A stretch of DNA of 64,000 nt from Malus domestica (Eukaryota > Streptophyta > Magnoliopsida > Rosales > Rosaceae), in contig NC_091663.1 in assembly GCF_042453785.1 (NCBI RefSeq), positions 36,725,001 to 36,789,000 on the forward strand. The letters are read 5' to 3'. The notes below the pieces were generated by a model. It had not been told where the DNA came from, made no database searches, and saw only the letters and a list, made by a program, of their open reading frames with translations. Each line of letters begins with the position of its first letter. Within the stretch, counting starts at the first letter, position 1. The position numbers and the translations under genes were made by a program. Of the stretch, positions 1 through 11,337 are shown in pieces.

Positions 1-680
1 CTTATCACAAATGCAAAGTTCAAGACTCAGTACCTAAGAAGCGAAATTTTAAAACTCAAAATATCATCAATTAAAACTAGTTTACTAAGTTGTTTCATTG
101 TACAAAGTATTAAAAGAAAACCCAGATAACATTTTTTGGTAAAACCCAATTGTTTTATTGAATGATTACATTAAGGCTAAGAGAATTTGAGCTAAGCCAG
201 ACAATTAGCTTACCACGGTAATTTTGCATCGAACTCTCCTTTCATGGGAACCGGGCCTAAAATCTCTTAATTACAAGACCGTAGTACTAGTGCATAGTGA
301 AAAAACCTAAATTATGTTTTCCTTTGTTGGTTTTGAATATTGAAGGTGTGCCCCCATCCATTGACGACATACTAATTCTCATCCCTATATAGCCCGGTGC
401 AAATTGAGTCGTAACGTACTTTTGACACCCAAGTCAAACAGTACACAAAAAGTCGATACCCTCAAGGAATGAATTTGTGAAAGTTTGAGCTCTGATTGAA
501 GGTTCTAAACATTTGCTCTCTTTCTAGTTGACAAACCCTTGGGGATAAACTCAAATAAAGTTTAAATTGGTTGAAAAAGAGGAAAAAAAATTATTTTGTT
601 TAGAAATTAATTTTGTGAAGGTTGGAAAAAACCTTTTTTTTTGTGAAGGCTCTTTCTTAAGGGTCAGGGTATATTAAGCC
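1..680. other. Non-coding spacer, nothing recognised
   Basis: AT-rich DNA with no ORF that looks coding and no terminal repeats I can pair. It precedes the LINE remnant that starts near 690. It may be part of an older repeat, but nothing in it allows a name. Confidence 0.4.
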
Positions 681-690
681 CATTAGACAA

Positions 691-1479
691 GTGCTCTCGT
701 ACCCAATTGTCTGCTTTTGTTTTGGGCCATTTTATGGCCCAGTTGAATCGTTGCTTGGGTTGGAATTACATATTATACAAAGAATGATTGCATTTTTACA
801 TTTACTAAATTATTATAGATATTTGATATTGCAAGATGATTTGATAAGATTATCCCATGATATATGGAAAGCGAGGTGCAACTTTCTATTCAACCAATAA
901 GCACTAAATCCTTCCCAGGTTCTCCTTGCTATCTCAAATTATTCTGCTGTTTTCAATGAAGCTAATCGGGCTCCTCCTCCATTGATGAATGTATCACGCA
1001 CGGTTTCTCATGTGGCACATTGGTCTCCCCCTTTTTCTCCCTATCTGAAAGTGAATGTAGATGCTAGTTGGCAACTATCGACAAGGAATGGTTATGTTGG
1101 GGTTGTGATACGTGATGTGGAGGGTCAGTTTATGGCTGCAGCTCGGTATGCAATTCGGGCTCCTAATGTTGTATCGGCGAAGGCCATGGCTATTTTGTAG
1201 GGATGTCAGCTGGCTATTGCTTTGGGCTATCAGTGGGTGATTGTGGAATTCCATACTAAGGAGTCGTTTTCTAGCTTATCAAGTTCGTTGGACAATGGTA
1301 GATGGGAAGTCTTTCCTACCTTGGCAAATGTTCTGAGGTTACGAGGCAAATGTTCTAAGGTTACAAGAGTTTTTCTAGGGCTGTCGATGGTCTTAGGTGC
1401 CAAGATCGACCAATTTGGCGGCGAACAGGTTGGCGTCGCGCTGCAATACGGAGATGTGCAATGTCATATGAATCAATAG
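691..1479 (+). pseudogene. RNase H domain remnant of a plant LINE
   Basis: Conceptual translation gives the C-terminal part of a plant non-LTR retrotransposon. There is a tail of a reverse-transcriptase connection region with IWKARCNFLF near 865-895. A type-I RNase H start follows: YLKVNVDASW around 1042-1071, then GVVIRDVEGQFMAA. The reading is broken by stops at about 898 and 1198 and further decay after 1220, so it cannot encode a working enzyme. The 3' tail of the same element seems to continue at 2680-2877 beyond an inserted LTR. RNase H in such LINEs removes RNA from the RNA:DNA hybrid during target-primed reverse transcription. The family is clear; the exact 5' limit is not visible. 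Confidence 0.75.
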
Positions 1480-1533
1480 ACCTTCATCTTCGTTGGTTTT
1501 TGTTTTAAATAATGATGGATTACCTTGTCCACC

Positions 1534-2679
1534 TGTTGACCCTAAAAACTACCAAGCCTACATATCGCGCAGGCCGAGTAACTAATAAGCTAAATACGTC
1601 CTTCGGTTGATGCGGGGCGTGCCAACTCGTCGGCCGAGTTCAACCGAGGAGTAAAATGTGTTGATGTGGTGTTAAGCGCGTGGTTGACTTCTCGATCTTG
1701 CGACTGCGGCCGAGGAAGGAACATGTCCCGGCCTTTAGGTTCTAGAGCCTGAAGACAAGGCTACTAGTTCTGCAAAGTTCACAAATCTTCGACGCTGGAT
1801 TCGGTCACATTAATTATATTCATAAGAGTATAAGCACGCCGAATTGATGCCAGATTATAGAGGCACAGATACTCAAAACAGATATATGTTTTGATGGTAA
1901 ATGTGGTTCGACCGTCAGAATGTCGAACTCTAAAGCCTACTTGTGAGTATCCAATCATAAAACAACTCGGCATTCAATGTGCCGAGCCCTAGTAACACCT
2001 CACTTCGCCGAGAAGGCTGATGAGATGACATCTGCCAATAAGGATTCGAAAATCCTTCTCAACCGAGACTTGGATAGATAACCAGTCGGCTCTGTCGTAA
2101 TGCTGTTTTTCCAAACTAAATGTGCTTCACGATCGGCTGATTCTACGTCAACAGTGTTGTTTATCCAAACTGAAGATGTTCGTCAATTGCATCCACAATG
2201 CTGTTTATCCAAACTGAAGATGTGTCGGTGGAAAAAGAAAGTAAAAATTTCAAGGTTGTTAAGAGGTTTCGCGTGGAGCGAAAGTTTGCGCAGGGCAATT
2301 TGTGTGTTGAATTGGAGGGGTTTGAATGATGTCCTCATCCTCCTATTTATAGTAGCTAACATGTTTCCGATTGAATCACAACCATTCTCGGATTAGGACT
2401 CCTTTTCTCAATCCCTCCTTATCTTGGCCAGTCCTACTCCTACTAAGACTTTGAACTCAACCCGTTATCAAGCCGGATTCAATCCCAAACTCCAACATCC
2501 TTATCTTATCGAAACTCCTTCTCGTATCAGGATTCAACTACCCATGGATTCCTAATAGGACACGGCCGGCCTTGGCTATGTGGCCCATAAACTGGATGAC
2601 CCCCAATGACTCCTAAGTACGGCCTCTGAGCCAAGAACAATTTAGTGCTCGGCTCAAACCAATATTTTGGGCCCAAACA
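1534..2679. mobile_element. Probable solo LTR inside the LINE remnant
   Basis: This 1146-bp block begins TGTTGACCC and ends GGGCCCAAACA, so it has TG...CA ends. It has a TATA-like CTATTTATAG near 2343 and no coding capacity. It separates the RNase H remnant from what looks like the LINE 3' end with an A-rich tail at 2858-2877. The flanking 5-mers are CCACC (1529-1533) and CCCCC (2680-2684), one mismatch from a target duplication. A solo LTR left by LTR-LTR recombination explains this best. Strand cannot be fixed from the sequence. Confidence 0.5.
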
Positions 2680-2877
2680 CCCCCTTAGACTTTTATAGTA
2701 GTGGAGGGGACGATGCTCGAATTCGGTTCTAGCATCTTCACTCCTTACCCCTTTCGCTGCTTGGTTTTTTGTTGGTTAGTTATTGCTTGCCTTGGTGTAG
2801 GCTTCCTGTAGTGTTGTGGCTTCTTTGCCCTAGTAATGTTATTCCCAGTTTCCAAAAATAAATAAATAAATTTGAGA
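2680..2877 (+). repeat. 3' end of the decayed LINE
   Basis: Sequence following the solo LTR ends in an A-rich TAAATAAATAAA tail. It is taken as the 3' untranslated part of the LINE whose RNase H remnant lies at 691-1479, displaced by the LTR insertion. Confidence 0.45.
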
Positions 2878-3253
2878 GATTGTGAAAATAAATGGTCATA
2901 CGTGGCATTTAGGTACTGCAGAGTCCTTCTATTTCAATGTCATGGTGAAAAAGTTAGAATGAACAATGTTGCAAATCCAACATTGTTTGTACAATAATTA
3001 TTATCTGATATTGGAACATAGGTATGTGAATTTCGTATACCAAATCAAGAGAAGTATCTATACTTCTGACGGACGAAAATCATGTGCTGGGGTTGATGAT
3101 TTTTTTCTTTTTTGTCCTAAGTCTTTAAGGTTTTCTCAAGATTTCTCAATTTCAAGGGTGGAGCTAGGAAAATATTATGGATGGGCTATGTTTTCTTTTT
3201 TGTTCAAGTTAGGTTAATTTTGCTAAAAAGAAGTTTGTGCTAGTATTGAATTA
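2878..3253. other. Spacer, nothing recognised
   Basis: AT-rich sequence. The open stretch at 2966-3217 encodes a low-complexity peptide with no recognisable domain and is treated as chance. Confidence 0.4.
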
Positions 3254-3397
3254 AAGGAAAATTAACTAAAAATCTTTAAAAATTAGTTCTAATGAAAAAT
3301 GACAAATAAAGGTGTAGTGAATAGTACACAGGAAAGGTAAAAATATGGTTTTTCGTTAAAAGTGAATAGTACCAAAAGTGTTTCGTTAAAACTATCT
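3254..3397 (+). repeat. Small MITE copy A (diverged)
   Basis: First of five copies of a roughly 150-bp repeat in the window. Shared words are GTGAATAGTAC, TTTTTCGTTAAA and an AGGAAAA start. Copy A is the most diverged. Other copies are at 3961-4114, 39262-39416, 48501-48655 and 48931-49075. Confidence 0.55.
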
Positions 3398-3708
3398 TAA
3401 ATTAAACTACTTTTTTCATCCAATTTTTCAGAAATCCAAAATTAGCCCTAGGCTGCAGCTTACTCAAGCCAGCTATGACCTTGATCCTATGCTCTTTGAA
3501 TTGCAATTTCTAGACTGCCCCAAATAACAACCCCAATGGTGTTTTGGTAATTCAGCCAGTATAAATAGTCAATTCTCGTTTATTTCTTTCTTTTTTTGCT
3601 CTTTTTTTCTTCTCCTTTTTTTCTTGTGCCTCTTCCTTTGCAAGTCCTCGAGATTTCAACTTCCTCTCCACATCCATGAAAGCTCAACTCTCTCGCTAAA
3701 ATGCTTCT

Positions 3709-3741
<33 letters not shown>

Positions 3742-3960
3742 CCCATTTTCTTTAATTAATATATATTCTGTATTTCTTTTTCTTTCTTTGATATTCTTGT
3801 TTTCTTTGAAAAAATAGTTGACAATCGAGGTTAATGCAAAAGGCGCATTTACCCTGGTTCATTTTTCTCACGTGAGTTTTAACGTGATCAACTTCTTCCA
3901 TGGCCATGGAGGTTTTAGATAGTTTATGAGCAAATATTCTCTATCTTCCAATCATTCTTT
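3398..3960. other. Spacer with leader-like CT microsatellite
   Basis: Contains a perfect (TC)n run at about 3714-3740 in pyrimidine-rich DNA and a TATAAATA-like box near 3560. This resembles a plant promoter and 5' leader. It could be the lost 5' end of the ELM2/SANT-type relic that resumes at 21265, since intron-like repeat units of that relic flank the LINE on both sides. No coding exon is visible here. Confidence 0.35.
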
Positions 3961-4114
3961 AGGAAAACTAATGAAAATAACTTGAAATTTTTTAGTTTTA
4001 ATGATAAGAACAAAATAAATGATAAAGTGAATAGTATCAAGATTGACTTTTTAGTGTAAAAATATGTTTTTTCGTTAAAATGAACAGTACCGGAAGCTTT
4101 TCGTTAAAATTCCC
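3961..4114 (+). repeat. Small MITE copy B
   Basis: About 154 bp from AGGAAAACTAATGAAAA to TTCGTTAAAATTCCC. The ends form an imperfect terminal inverted repeat. The internal words ACAAAATAAATG, AGTGAATAGTA and GAACAGTACCGGAAG recur in copies C, D and E. Confidence 0.65.
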
Positions 4115-4455
4115 ACAGTCTTTTGCATGCTTTACTCTTGAGCCTCTTTCTGTTCTTATTTTGACAGTTTGTTTTTACTGTTTAATATATATTACTCAAT
4201 CTTGATGTTCTTATTTATATTTCTTTTAATTATTACTTAGTAGTTATTTAGTTGATTTACTTGGGTTTCTTTAATTTTGCTCATTTTTCTTTAATGCTTG
4301 ATACTAAAAGTATGATTCATTTGTGATGAACAATGCATATAATTATTAGATTTAGAGAGCTTATCGGCACCAAAATTGACAATGTTCTGGTTTTTCGGGT
4401 TACTGCTCTTTTTCGTGTTTGGTTGTTGGTTGATTAGTCCATTTGATATGATCAA

Positions 4456-5208
4456 CAACAAACAACAACAACAAAGCTTTTTCCCACTAAGCGGGGTCGG
4501 CTATATGAATCCTAGAACGCCATTGCGCTCGCTTTTGTGTCATGTCTTCCGTTAGATCCAAGTACTCTAAGTCTTTTCTTAGGGTCTCTTCCAAAGTTTT
4601 CCTAGGTCTTCCTCTACCCCTTCGGCCCTGAACCTCTATCCCGTAGTCACATCTTCGAACCGGAGCATCAGTAGGCCTTCTTTGCACATGTCCAAACCCA
4701 TTTTGTGTACGTGTTGATGCTTCACTGCCCAACATTCTGTGCCATACAGCATCGCCGGCCTTATTGTCGTCCTATAAAATTTTCCCTTGAGCTTTAGTGG
4801 CTTACGACGGTCACATAACACACCGGATGCACTCTTCCACTTCATTCATCCAGCTTGTATTCTATGGTTGAGATCTCCATCTAATTCTTCGTTCTTTTGC
4901 AAGATAGATCCTAAGTAGCGAAAACGGTCGCTCTTTGGTATTTCCTGATCTCCGATCCTCACCCCTAACTCATTTTGGCCTCCATTTGCACTGAACTTGC
5001 ACTCCATATATTCTGTCTTTGATCAGCTTAGGCGAAGACCGTTAGATTCCAACACTTCTCTCCAAAGGTTAAGCTTCGCATTTACCCCTCCTGAGTTTCA
5101 TCTATCAACACTATATCGTTTGCGAAAAGCATACACCAAGGAATATCATCTTGAATATGTCATGTTAACTCATCCATTACCAACGCAAAAAGGTAAGGAC
5201 TTAAGGAT
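4456..5208 (-). pseudogene. Extra copy of the LINE 3' region
   Basis: The C-terminal RT tail and 3' end of the LINE, matching 8622-9475 in the second copy. Compared with that copy it lacks about 150 bp after 4696 (the counterpart holds roughly 8837-8985). It is frameshifted and interrupted by stops. It ends abruptly at 5208, where the TG of the next element begins. It carries the (CAA)n tail that the second copy lacks. Confidence 0.75.
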
Positions 5209-6691
5209 TGTTGATGCATAAAATCAGTGAGGACTTTGGTACAACAGAAAGTATTAAGTTTGTGATCTTCGCTAGATTGCTCTGGTCATTAGTGTGGATA
5301 AGTATGTAAATAGATAGAGACAGGAAAGCAAACACAAGATGTACGTGGTTCACCCAGATTGGCTACGTCCACGGAGTAGAGGAGTTCTCATTAATTGTGA
5401 AGGGTTTACACAAGTACATAGGTTCAAGCTCTCCTTTAATGAGTACAAGTGAATGATTTAATACAAATGACATAGGTTTAAGCTATCGTCTTCACTTGCC
5501 TTATCTGTCTCATAGGTAGATGTGGCATCTTCTCTGGAAGTACTCTTCCTCCATCCATAGGTGGTATCTTTAACTGGTGGAGATGCACAAGGTAATGTAT
5601 CAATTTCACTTGAAGCTTACTTGTAGTTTCAGGCTTGGTCAAGCGCGATACAAACCATGTAGTAGGAGTCCCCCAAGTTGCCGAGCTAGGGGATCTGCTG
5701 AAAGAGGTGACAGACAAGGTAAGCAATCAGAGCTCCAAGCAATCAGTCCCAGATCAGAAGTTTGATTTCGAGTTCTGGCTGATTGTTCTCATTCTCCCTA
5801 TCTTGCAGGCAACATGAAGGATAAAGAGAAGAAAATGAGAATAGATGATATGAGATACTTTTGCTTTTGAAGAAGTAACTTTCCACAAGCTTATTCTTGA
5901 ACTGGGCTGGAGAATTTTCTGGTTTCCTCTAGAGTATAAGGCCGACTGAAGAATTTGAGGGTCAAAACAAGTCCATCAAATCTAGAGTACGTTCGACCCT
6001 GCTGATATGGGATACTTTTGTTGTTGACAAAGTAGTGGATGTATCGGCACGTGTTCTGGTACGCTTGTCTCCACATGCTTTCTTGTATCCTTTTCAATTT
6101 CTCTATCTGTTCCTCAGGCAGATGTGGTATCTTCTCTGGAAGCATAAAATGTTGAAGATGAGTACTCGAGAGCAATGCCAGGTAAGTAATCAGGTAAGGG
6201 GTTCCAGGCAGTCAGTTCCTGACTAGAAGCTTGATTCCAAGTGTTGACTGATTGTTCTCTTTCTCCTTGTCTTGCAGGTAAGAACAAGGCCAAAGGAAAA
6301 GACAAGGAAAAAGCATGATATGGGATACTCTTGCTTTTAACCCTGATGATATGAGATATTCTTGCTCTGGTGTAGCTTGTTTGCAGAGGTATTATCGGAG
6401 GGAAGAAAGCTGAGTATTTCGAGAGGCTTCGTTGAGAGTGCCTTCTCAGATATGAGGAAGGGTTGAGCATTTTTGCAGGTCTGCCTGTCCGTTGAGGATG
6501 GAGGTCGACATATATAGGAGTTTCCCTAACAACAAGTAGTAATGCTATGCCTTTACCCTGCTTAGTCATAGCACGGTAGTGGGAGCTGTCAGTTTCACGT
6601 GTGTCAGAGCACTTTGAAAAAGTGGTCTGTGGTATCTGGAAAGCTAATGTTGCATGTGAAGATTACAGACAAGCTTTATCCAAGGAGATTT

Positions 6692-6940
6692 GGCTCTCGA
6701 AGTTGAGAAAGCAGTGCTTCTTCGGTTTTTGAACAAGCAATCCTGTCGGGAATCTGGCTCTCGAGATTCGGAGAACAGTGCCTCTTCGATTTTTGAGAGA
6801 GCAATACTGCTGGGAGTCTGGCTCTCGAGATTCGGAGAGCAGTGTCTCTTCGATTTTTGAGAAAGTAAAAATGTTGGGAGTCTGGCTCTCGAGATTCGGA
6901 TGACGGTGCCTCTTCAATTTTTGGAGCAGCAATCTTGTTG
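6692..6940 (+). repeat. 64-bp tandem array, about four units
   Basis: Units start at 6692, 6756, 6820 and 6884, each beginning GGCTCTCGA. Each contains CTCTTCGATTTTTGA or a close variant, so the period is exactly 64 bp. The same core word appears in the next array, suggesting a common origin. Confidence 0.85.
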
Positions 6941-7387
6941 GGAGTGTTTTCTCGAATGTGAGTAAAGGTTGGGCATGTTTGCTAGTCTACCTTGCCACGG
7001 AGCACAGAGGTTGACACACAGGGACTTTCCAATTATCCAGCAGTGGTGTTGTTCCTTTACCCTTGTGGGTAATAATATGGTAGTTAGACCTTCAAAATTT
7101 ATGTGTCTAAACTTTGTTAGTTCTGTTTCTTTGCTATTATTTTACCCTTCTTGGTCATAGCGATGTAGTGGGAGCTGCAAGCTTTACGTGTCTAAACTTT
7201 GTCAGAGATCTTTGGCAAAGTTATCTGTGGTACCCATGAGCTGATGGTGCGTGTGGAAAGTGGATGATTGAACAGTAAAATTCACGTGCTTTCTACTTCA
7301 CCAGAAATCTTCAACAGAATACCCGTAATTTCAGCAAAGCTGAGTGTGCATGTGACAGGTGCTGACAAGGCTGAAAAAAACAAGTGT

Positions 7388-7690
7388 CTCTTCGATTTTT
7401 GAGATCGGCCCTCATGGTCTCTGAGCAGCCCAGCTTTTGAAAAAGCAAGCGCCTCTTCGATTTCTGAGATCGGCCTTCATGGTCTTTGAGCAACCCAGCT
7501 TTTGAGAAAGCAAACGCCTCTTCGATTTCTAAGATCGGCCCTCGTGGTCTCTGAGCAGCCCAGCTTGTGAGAAAGCAAATGCCTCTTCGATTTCTGAGAT
7601 CGATCTTCGTGGTCTTTGAGCAGCCCAGCTTTTGAGAAAGCAAACGGCTCTTCGATTTCTGGGCAAGCACCTCTTCGATTTCTGAAGCTC
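7388..7690 (+). repeat. 65-bp tandem array, four units plus partial
   Basis: The word CTCTTCGATTT starts at 7388, 7453, 7518, 7583 and 7648, an exact 65-bp period. A shortened last unit restarts at 7671. Each unit has GAGATCGGCC-like and AGCAGCCCAGCTT segments. Long minus-strand ORFs here are by-products of the repeat period. Confidence 0.88.
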
Positions 7691-7824
7691 CGTCGAGTGC
7701 AGATTTTTATAGAGGCTGGCATTAAGTTCCAAAGCACACTTGAATCTTCACCAGTAGAAGCTCCCTTCTTGCACTTCTAAGATCTTGATTTGTCCGACCT
7801 CTTCTCTCTTCAACACCTTTAAAA

Positions 7825-8499
7825 ATGTCTGGCCCCTCCGACCGTCGTTTTAACTTGAACCTTGTTGAGGAGGCAGCCACACCTTCTCCAGACAACATAT
7901 GACGCCCATCCTTCTTCTCCCCTACTGGTTCTCTTACCGTTGGGGATTCCGTGATGAAGAATGATATGACTGCTGCGGTGGTGGCCAGGAACCTTCTCAC
8001 TCCTAAAGATAACAGACTACTTTCCAAACGGTTTGATGAGTTGGTTGTTAAGGATTCTCTGGCTCTAAGTGTTCAGTGTGCAGGTTCTGTGTCTAATATG
8101 GCCCAACGCTTATTTGCTCAAACTCGCCAAGTTGAATCATTAGCGGCTGAAGTGATGAGTCTCAAACAGGAGATTAGAGGGCTCAAGCATGAGAATAAAC
8201 AGTTGCACCGGCTCGCACATTACTATGCTACAAACATGAAGAGGAAGCTTGACCAGATGAAGGAATCTGATGGTCAGGTTTTACTTGATCATCAGCGGTT
8301 TGTGGGTTTGTTCCAAAGGCATTTATTACCTTCGTCTTTTGGGGCTGTACCGCGTAATGAAGCTCCAAATGATCAACCTCTGATGCCTCCTCCTTCTAGG
8401 GTTCTGTCCAGTACTGAGGCTCTGAATGATCCCCCTCCGGTGCCTTCTCTTTCTGGGGCTCTACCGACTGCTGAGACTTCTCCTAAGCAACCTTTGTGA
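7825..8499 (+). pseudogene. Coiled-coil ORF of a Rosaceae repeat family
   Basis: Reading from ATG 7825 gives MSGPSDRRFNLNLVEEAA, then an in-frame TGA at 7900-7902, then an open frame to TGA 8497-8499 (224 codons in all). An alternative start at 7951 gives 182 residues. The central part (SLAAEVMSLKQEIRGLKHEN and following) has heptad spacing typical of a coiled coil. The C-terminus is rich in Pro and Ser. No protease, integrase or RT motifs occur. Its place just before the element 3' end is like a gag-type or accessory ORF, but I cannot assign a function. The premature stop looks like TGG to TGA. Confidence 0.6.
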
Positions 8500-8621
8500 A
8501 GACTCTCTCTTGTTTGTTTATTTTGACTCATGTATATGTACATATTTGTAACTTATTGGATATATCAATAAATAAGCTTTGCTTCATTTCAACGTATTGT
8601 GTTAAATACACCAAAATCTTC

Positions 8622-10497
8622 TTCACTGAGTGGGGTCGGCTATATGAATCTTAGAACGCCATTGTGCTCGGTCCTGTGTCATGTCCTCCGTTAGATCCAA
8701 ATACTCTAAGTCTTTTCTTAGAGTCTCTTCCAAAGTTTTCCTAGGTCTTCCTCTACCCCTTCGGCCCTGAACCTCTGTCCCGTAGTCGCATCTTCTAACC
8801 GAAGCATCAGTAGGCCTTCTTTGCACATGTCCAAATCACCGTAACCGATTTTCTCTCAATTTTCCTACAATTTCAGCTACTCTTACTTTACCTCGGATAT
8901 CCTCATTCCTAATCTTATCCTTTCTCGTGTGCCCACACATCCAACGAAGCATCCTCATCTCCGCTACACCCATTTTATGTACGTGTTGATGCTTCACCGC
9001 CAAACATTATGTGCCATACAGCATCGTCGGCCTTATTGCCATCCTATAAAATTTTCCCTTGAGCTTTAGTGGCATACGACGGTCACACAACACGCCGGAT
9101 GCACTCTTCCACTTCATCCATCCAGCTTGTATTCTATGGTTGAGATCTCTATCTAATTCTCCATTCTTTTGCAAGATAGATCCTAAGTAGCGAAAACGAT
9201 CGCTCTTTGGTATTTCCTGATCTCCGATCCTCACCCCTAACTTATTTTGGCCTCCATTTGCACTGAACTTGCATTCCATATATTCTGTCTTTGATCAGCT
9301 TAGGCGAAGACCTTTAGATTCCAACACTTCTCTCCAAAGGTTAAGCTTCACATTTACCCCTTCCTAAGTTTCATCTATCAACACTATATCATCTGCGAAA
9401 AGCATACACCAAGGAATATCATCTTGAATATGTCCTGTTAACTCATCCATTACTAACGCAAAAAGGTAAGGACTTAAGGATGAGCCTTGATGTAATCCTA
9501 CAGTTATGGGGAAGCTTTCGGTTTGTCCTTCATGAGTTCTTACGGCAGTCTTTGCTCCTTCATACATATCCTTTATAGCTTGGATATATGCTACTCGTAC
9601 TCATTTCTTCTCTAAAATCCTCCAAAGAATGTCTCTTGGGACCCTATCATACGTTTTTTCCAAATCTATAAAGACCATGTGTAAATCCTTTTTCCCTTCT
9701 CTATATCTTTCCATCAATCTTCGTAAGAGATAAATTGCCTCCATGGTTGAGCGCCCTGGCATGAACCCGAATTGGTTGTCCGAAACCCGTGTCTCTTGCC
9801 TCAATCTATGCTCAATGACTCTCTCCCAGAGCTTCATTGTATGACTTATTAGCTTAATACCCCTATAGTTCATGCAATTTTGTACGTCGCCCTTATTCTT
9901 GTAGATAGGCACCAAAGTGCTCTTTCGCCACTCATTTGGCATCTTCTTCGTTTTCAAAATCCTATTGAAAAGTTCAGTGAGCCATGCTATACCTGTCTCT
10001 CCCAAGACTTTCCACACTTTGATCAGTATATCGTCTGGGCCCACTGCTTTTCTATGTTTCATCTTCTTCAAAACTACAATCACTTCTTCCTTCCTGATTC
10101 GACGATAAAATGAGTAGTTTCTACACTCTTCTAAGTTACTCAACTCCCCTAAAGAAGTACTCCTTTCATGTCCTTCATTGAAAAGATTATGAAAATAACC
10201 TTTCCATCTGTCTTTGACCGCATTCTCTGTAGCAAGAACTTTTCCATCCTCATCCTTGATGCACCTCACTTGGTTTAGGTCCCTTGTCTTATTTTCCCTT
10301 GCTCTAGCTAGTTTATAGATATCCAACTCTCCTTCTTTGGTATCTAGTCGCTTATACATGTCGTCATAAGCCGCTAACTTAGCTTCTCTCACAGCTTTCT
10401 TCGCCTCTTACTTCGCTCTTCTATACCTTTCACCATTTTCATCGGTCTTGTCCTTGTATAAGGCTTTACAACATTCCTTCTTAGCCCTCACCTTTGT
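8622..10497 (-). pseudogene. LINE reverse transcriptase
   Basis: Minus-strand coding, N to C: 10392-9601 (263 residues) is the RT fingers and palm, with [49 protein letters not shown] and the first catalytic Asp in [15 protein letters not shown]. 9567-9364 holds the GLHQGSSLSPYLFALVMDEL segment and the FADD box (LFADDIVLIDET), the catalytic pair. 9279-9007 continues with the ECKFSANGG and RYLGSILQ segments. 8826-8623 is the C-terminal part ending near HIADPTQ. Stops near 9600 and frame breaks at 9280-9360 and 8830-9000 prevent a full product. The first Asp reads LEKTYD where most relatives have FEKAYD. Confidence 0.88.
10493..10497. repeat. Left flank of copia insertion (TTTGT)
   Basis: TTTGT directly precedes the copia LTR start TGTTAACGTG. 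TTTGT also occurs at 19851-19855, one base after the other LTR end. This fits a 5-bp target duplication with one extra G at the right junction. Confidence 0.5.
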
Positions 10498-10685
10498 TGT
10501 TAACGTGAAGAGAAATGAGAGGGAAAACACTCTGAGAGTAAGAGAGAATCTTGAAGAGCAATCTTTTCTTCTTTCACACCTTAACTTTTACAAGACTCAG
10601 ACTTACAATATAAATACTCACAGTATAACTACCCTAGGACATAATACACCCAATCTCCTAATGACACCTGTCACACAATGCAATG
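10498..10685 (-). repeat. Copia 3' LTR, first part
   Basis: First 188 bp of the LTR, identical in layout to 19629-19816, ending at CAATG where the non-coding LTR element is inserted. The remaining 33 bp resume at 14532. Confidence 0.92.
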
Positions 10686-11120
10686 TGTTGATGCACAAAA
10701 CCGGATGGTCTTGGTACAACGTAAATCCGACCGTGGATCTGCACAAACGCTCAAGAACACGAAGAACACAAAGAACACAAGGATTTTATCGTGGTTCACC
10801 CCAATGTTTGGGCTACGTCCACACTGTAGTTGATTCTGTTTCTCTGTAATTGTATGGATACAAGTGTTTGAGGGGCAGTCCCCCAGAGAGAGAAGAGAAG
10901 GGAGAGGAGAGCCTCGGTGGTGTGAGGTCTCTCCTAAATGTAATGAGAGCTTCTCTTAGCCTTCTTAAGCTTGGCTCTTTGCCTCCTTTAGAATGAGGGG
11001 AGGAGTCCCCTTTTATAGAATAAGGGGCTCCTCCTCTTTTACAAAGTATGGGCTTTAGTGTGAGGCCTAAATACAAGGCCCAAGGCCCAAATATACGAGG
11101 CCCTAAATATGGTATAAACA
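10686..11120 (-). repeat. 3' LTR of non-autonomous element, copy 1
   Basis: 435 bp, nearly identical to 14111-14526 except a short segment near 10735-10790 (repeated AAGAACAC words here, a different shorter stretch there). Carries TTCTATAAAAGGGGACTCC in element orientation, a good TATA box. Confidence 0.9.
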
Positions 11121-11337
11121 ATAGTCCCCCAAGTCTTCAGTCAAGAGAGTCTTTTGGCTGGAGACTTGAAATTCAGTCCATGTGTGGGCCGAAGTAACTA
11201 AATGTCGTCTAGAACTGATGCTCGATATGAGGCGGTGCCCAATCTGAAATGACGCTCAACTAGAAGTAGCACACGCTGCTCGGCTGCTCGGCTTGTGGCT
11301 TATGTTGCCTTGGCTAGCTCGGCTTGCGGCTTTTGAA

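Larger units (their letters stand above)
5209..8621 (+). mobile_element. Repeat element with two tandem arrays and coiled-coil ORF
   Basis: Starts with TGTTGATGCATAAAATC inside the LINE. It has an LTR-like leader (GTGGTTCACCCAGATTGGC near 5346) and a repeated GATATGGGATACT word between 5840 and 6360. Tandem arrays lie at about 6692-6940 and 7388-7690, then a plus-strand ORF at 7825-8499, then an AT-rich tail. The 3' limit is the abrupt return to LINE sequence near 8622. I see no matching second LTR, no pol domains and no clean target duplication. It is probably a truncated non-autonomous LTR element; the ORF sets the orientation. Confidence 0.5.

Noticed and set aside
6692-7690. Possible CRISPR-like array
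   Set aside because: The genome is a plant nucleus, and the units are head-to-tail with no unique spacers between short repeats. It is an ordinary tandem repeat.
7311-7737. Minus-strand ORFs of 119, 86 and 67 residues with repeated Arg-Asn-Arg-Arg blocks
   Set aside because: They exist in several frames only because the 65-bp tandem array lacks stops on that strand. The real ORF of the element is on the plus strand at 7825.
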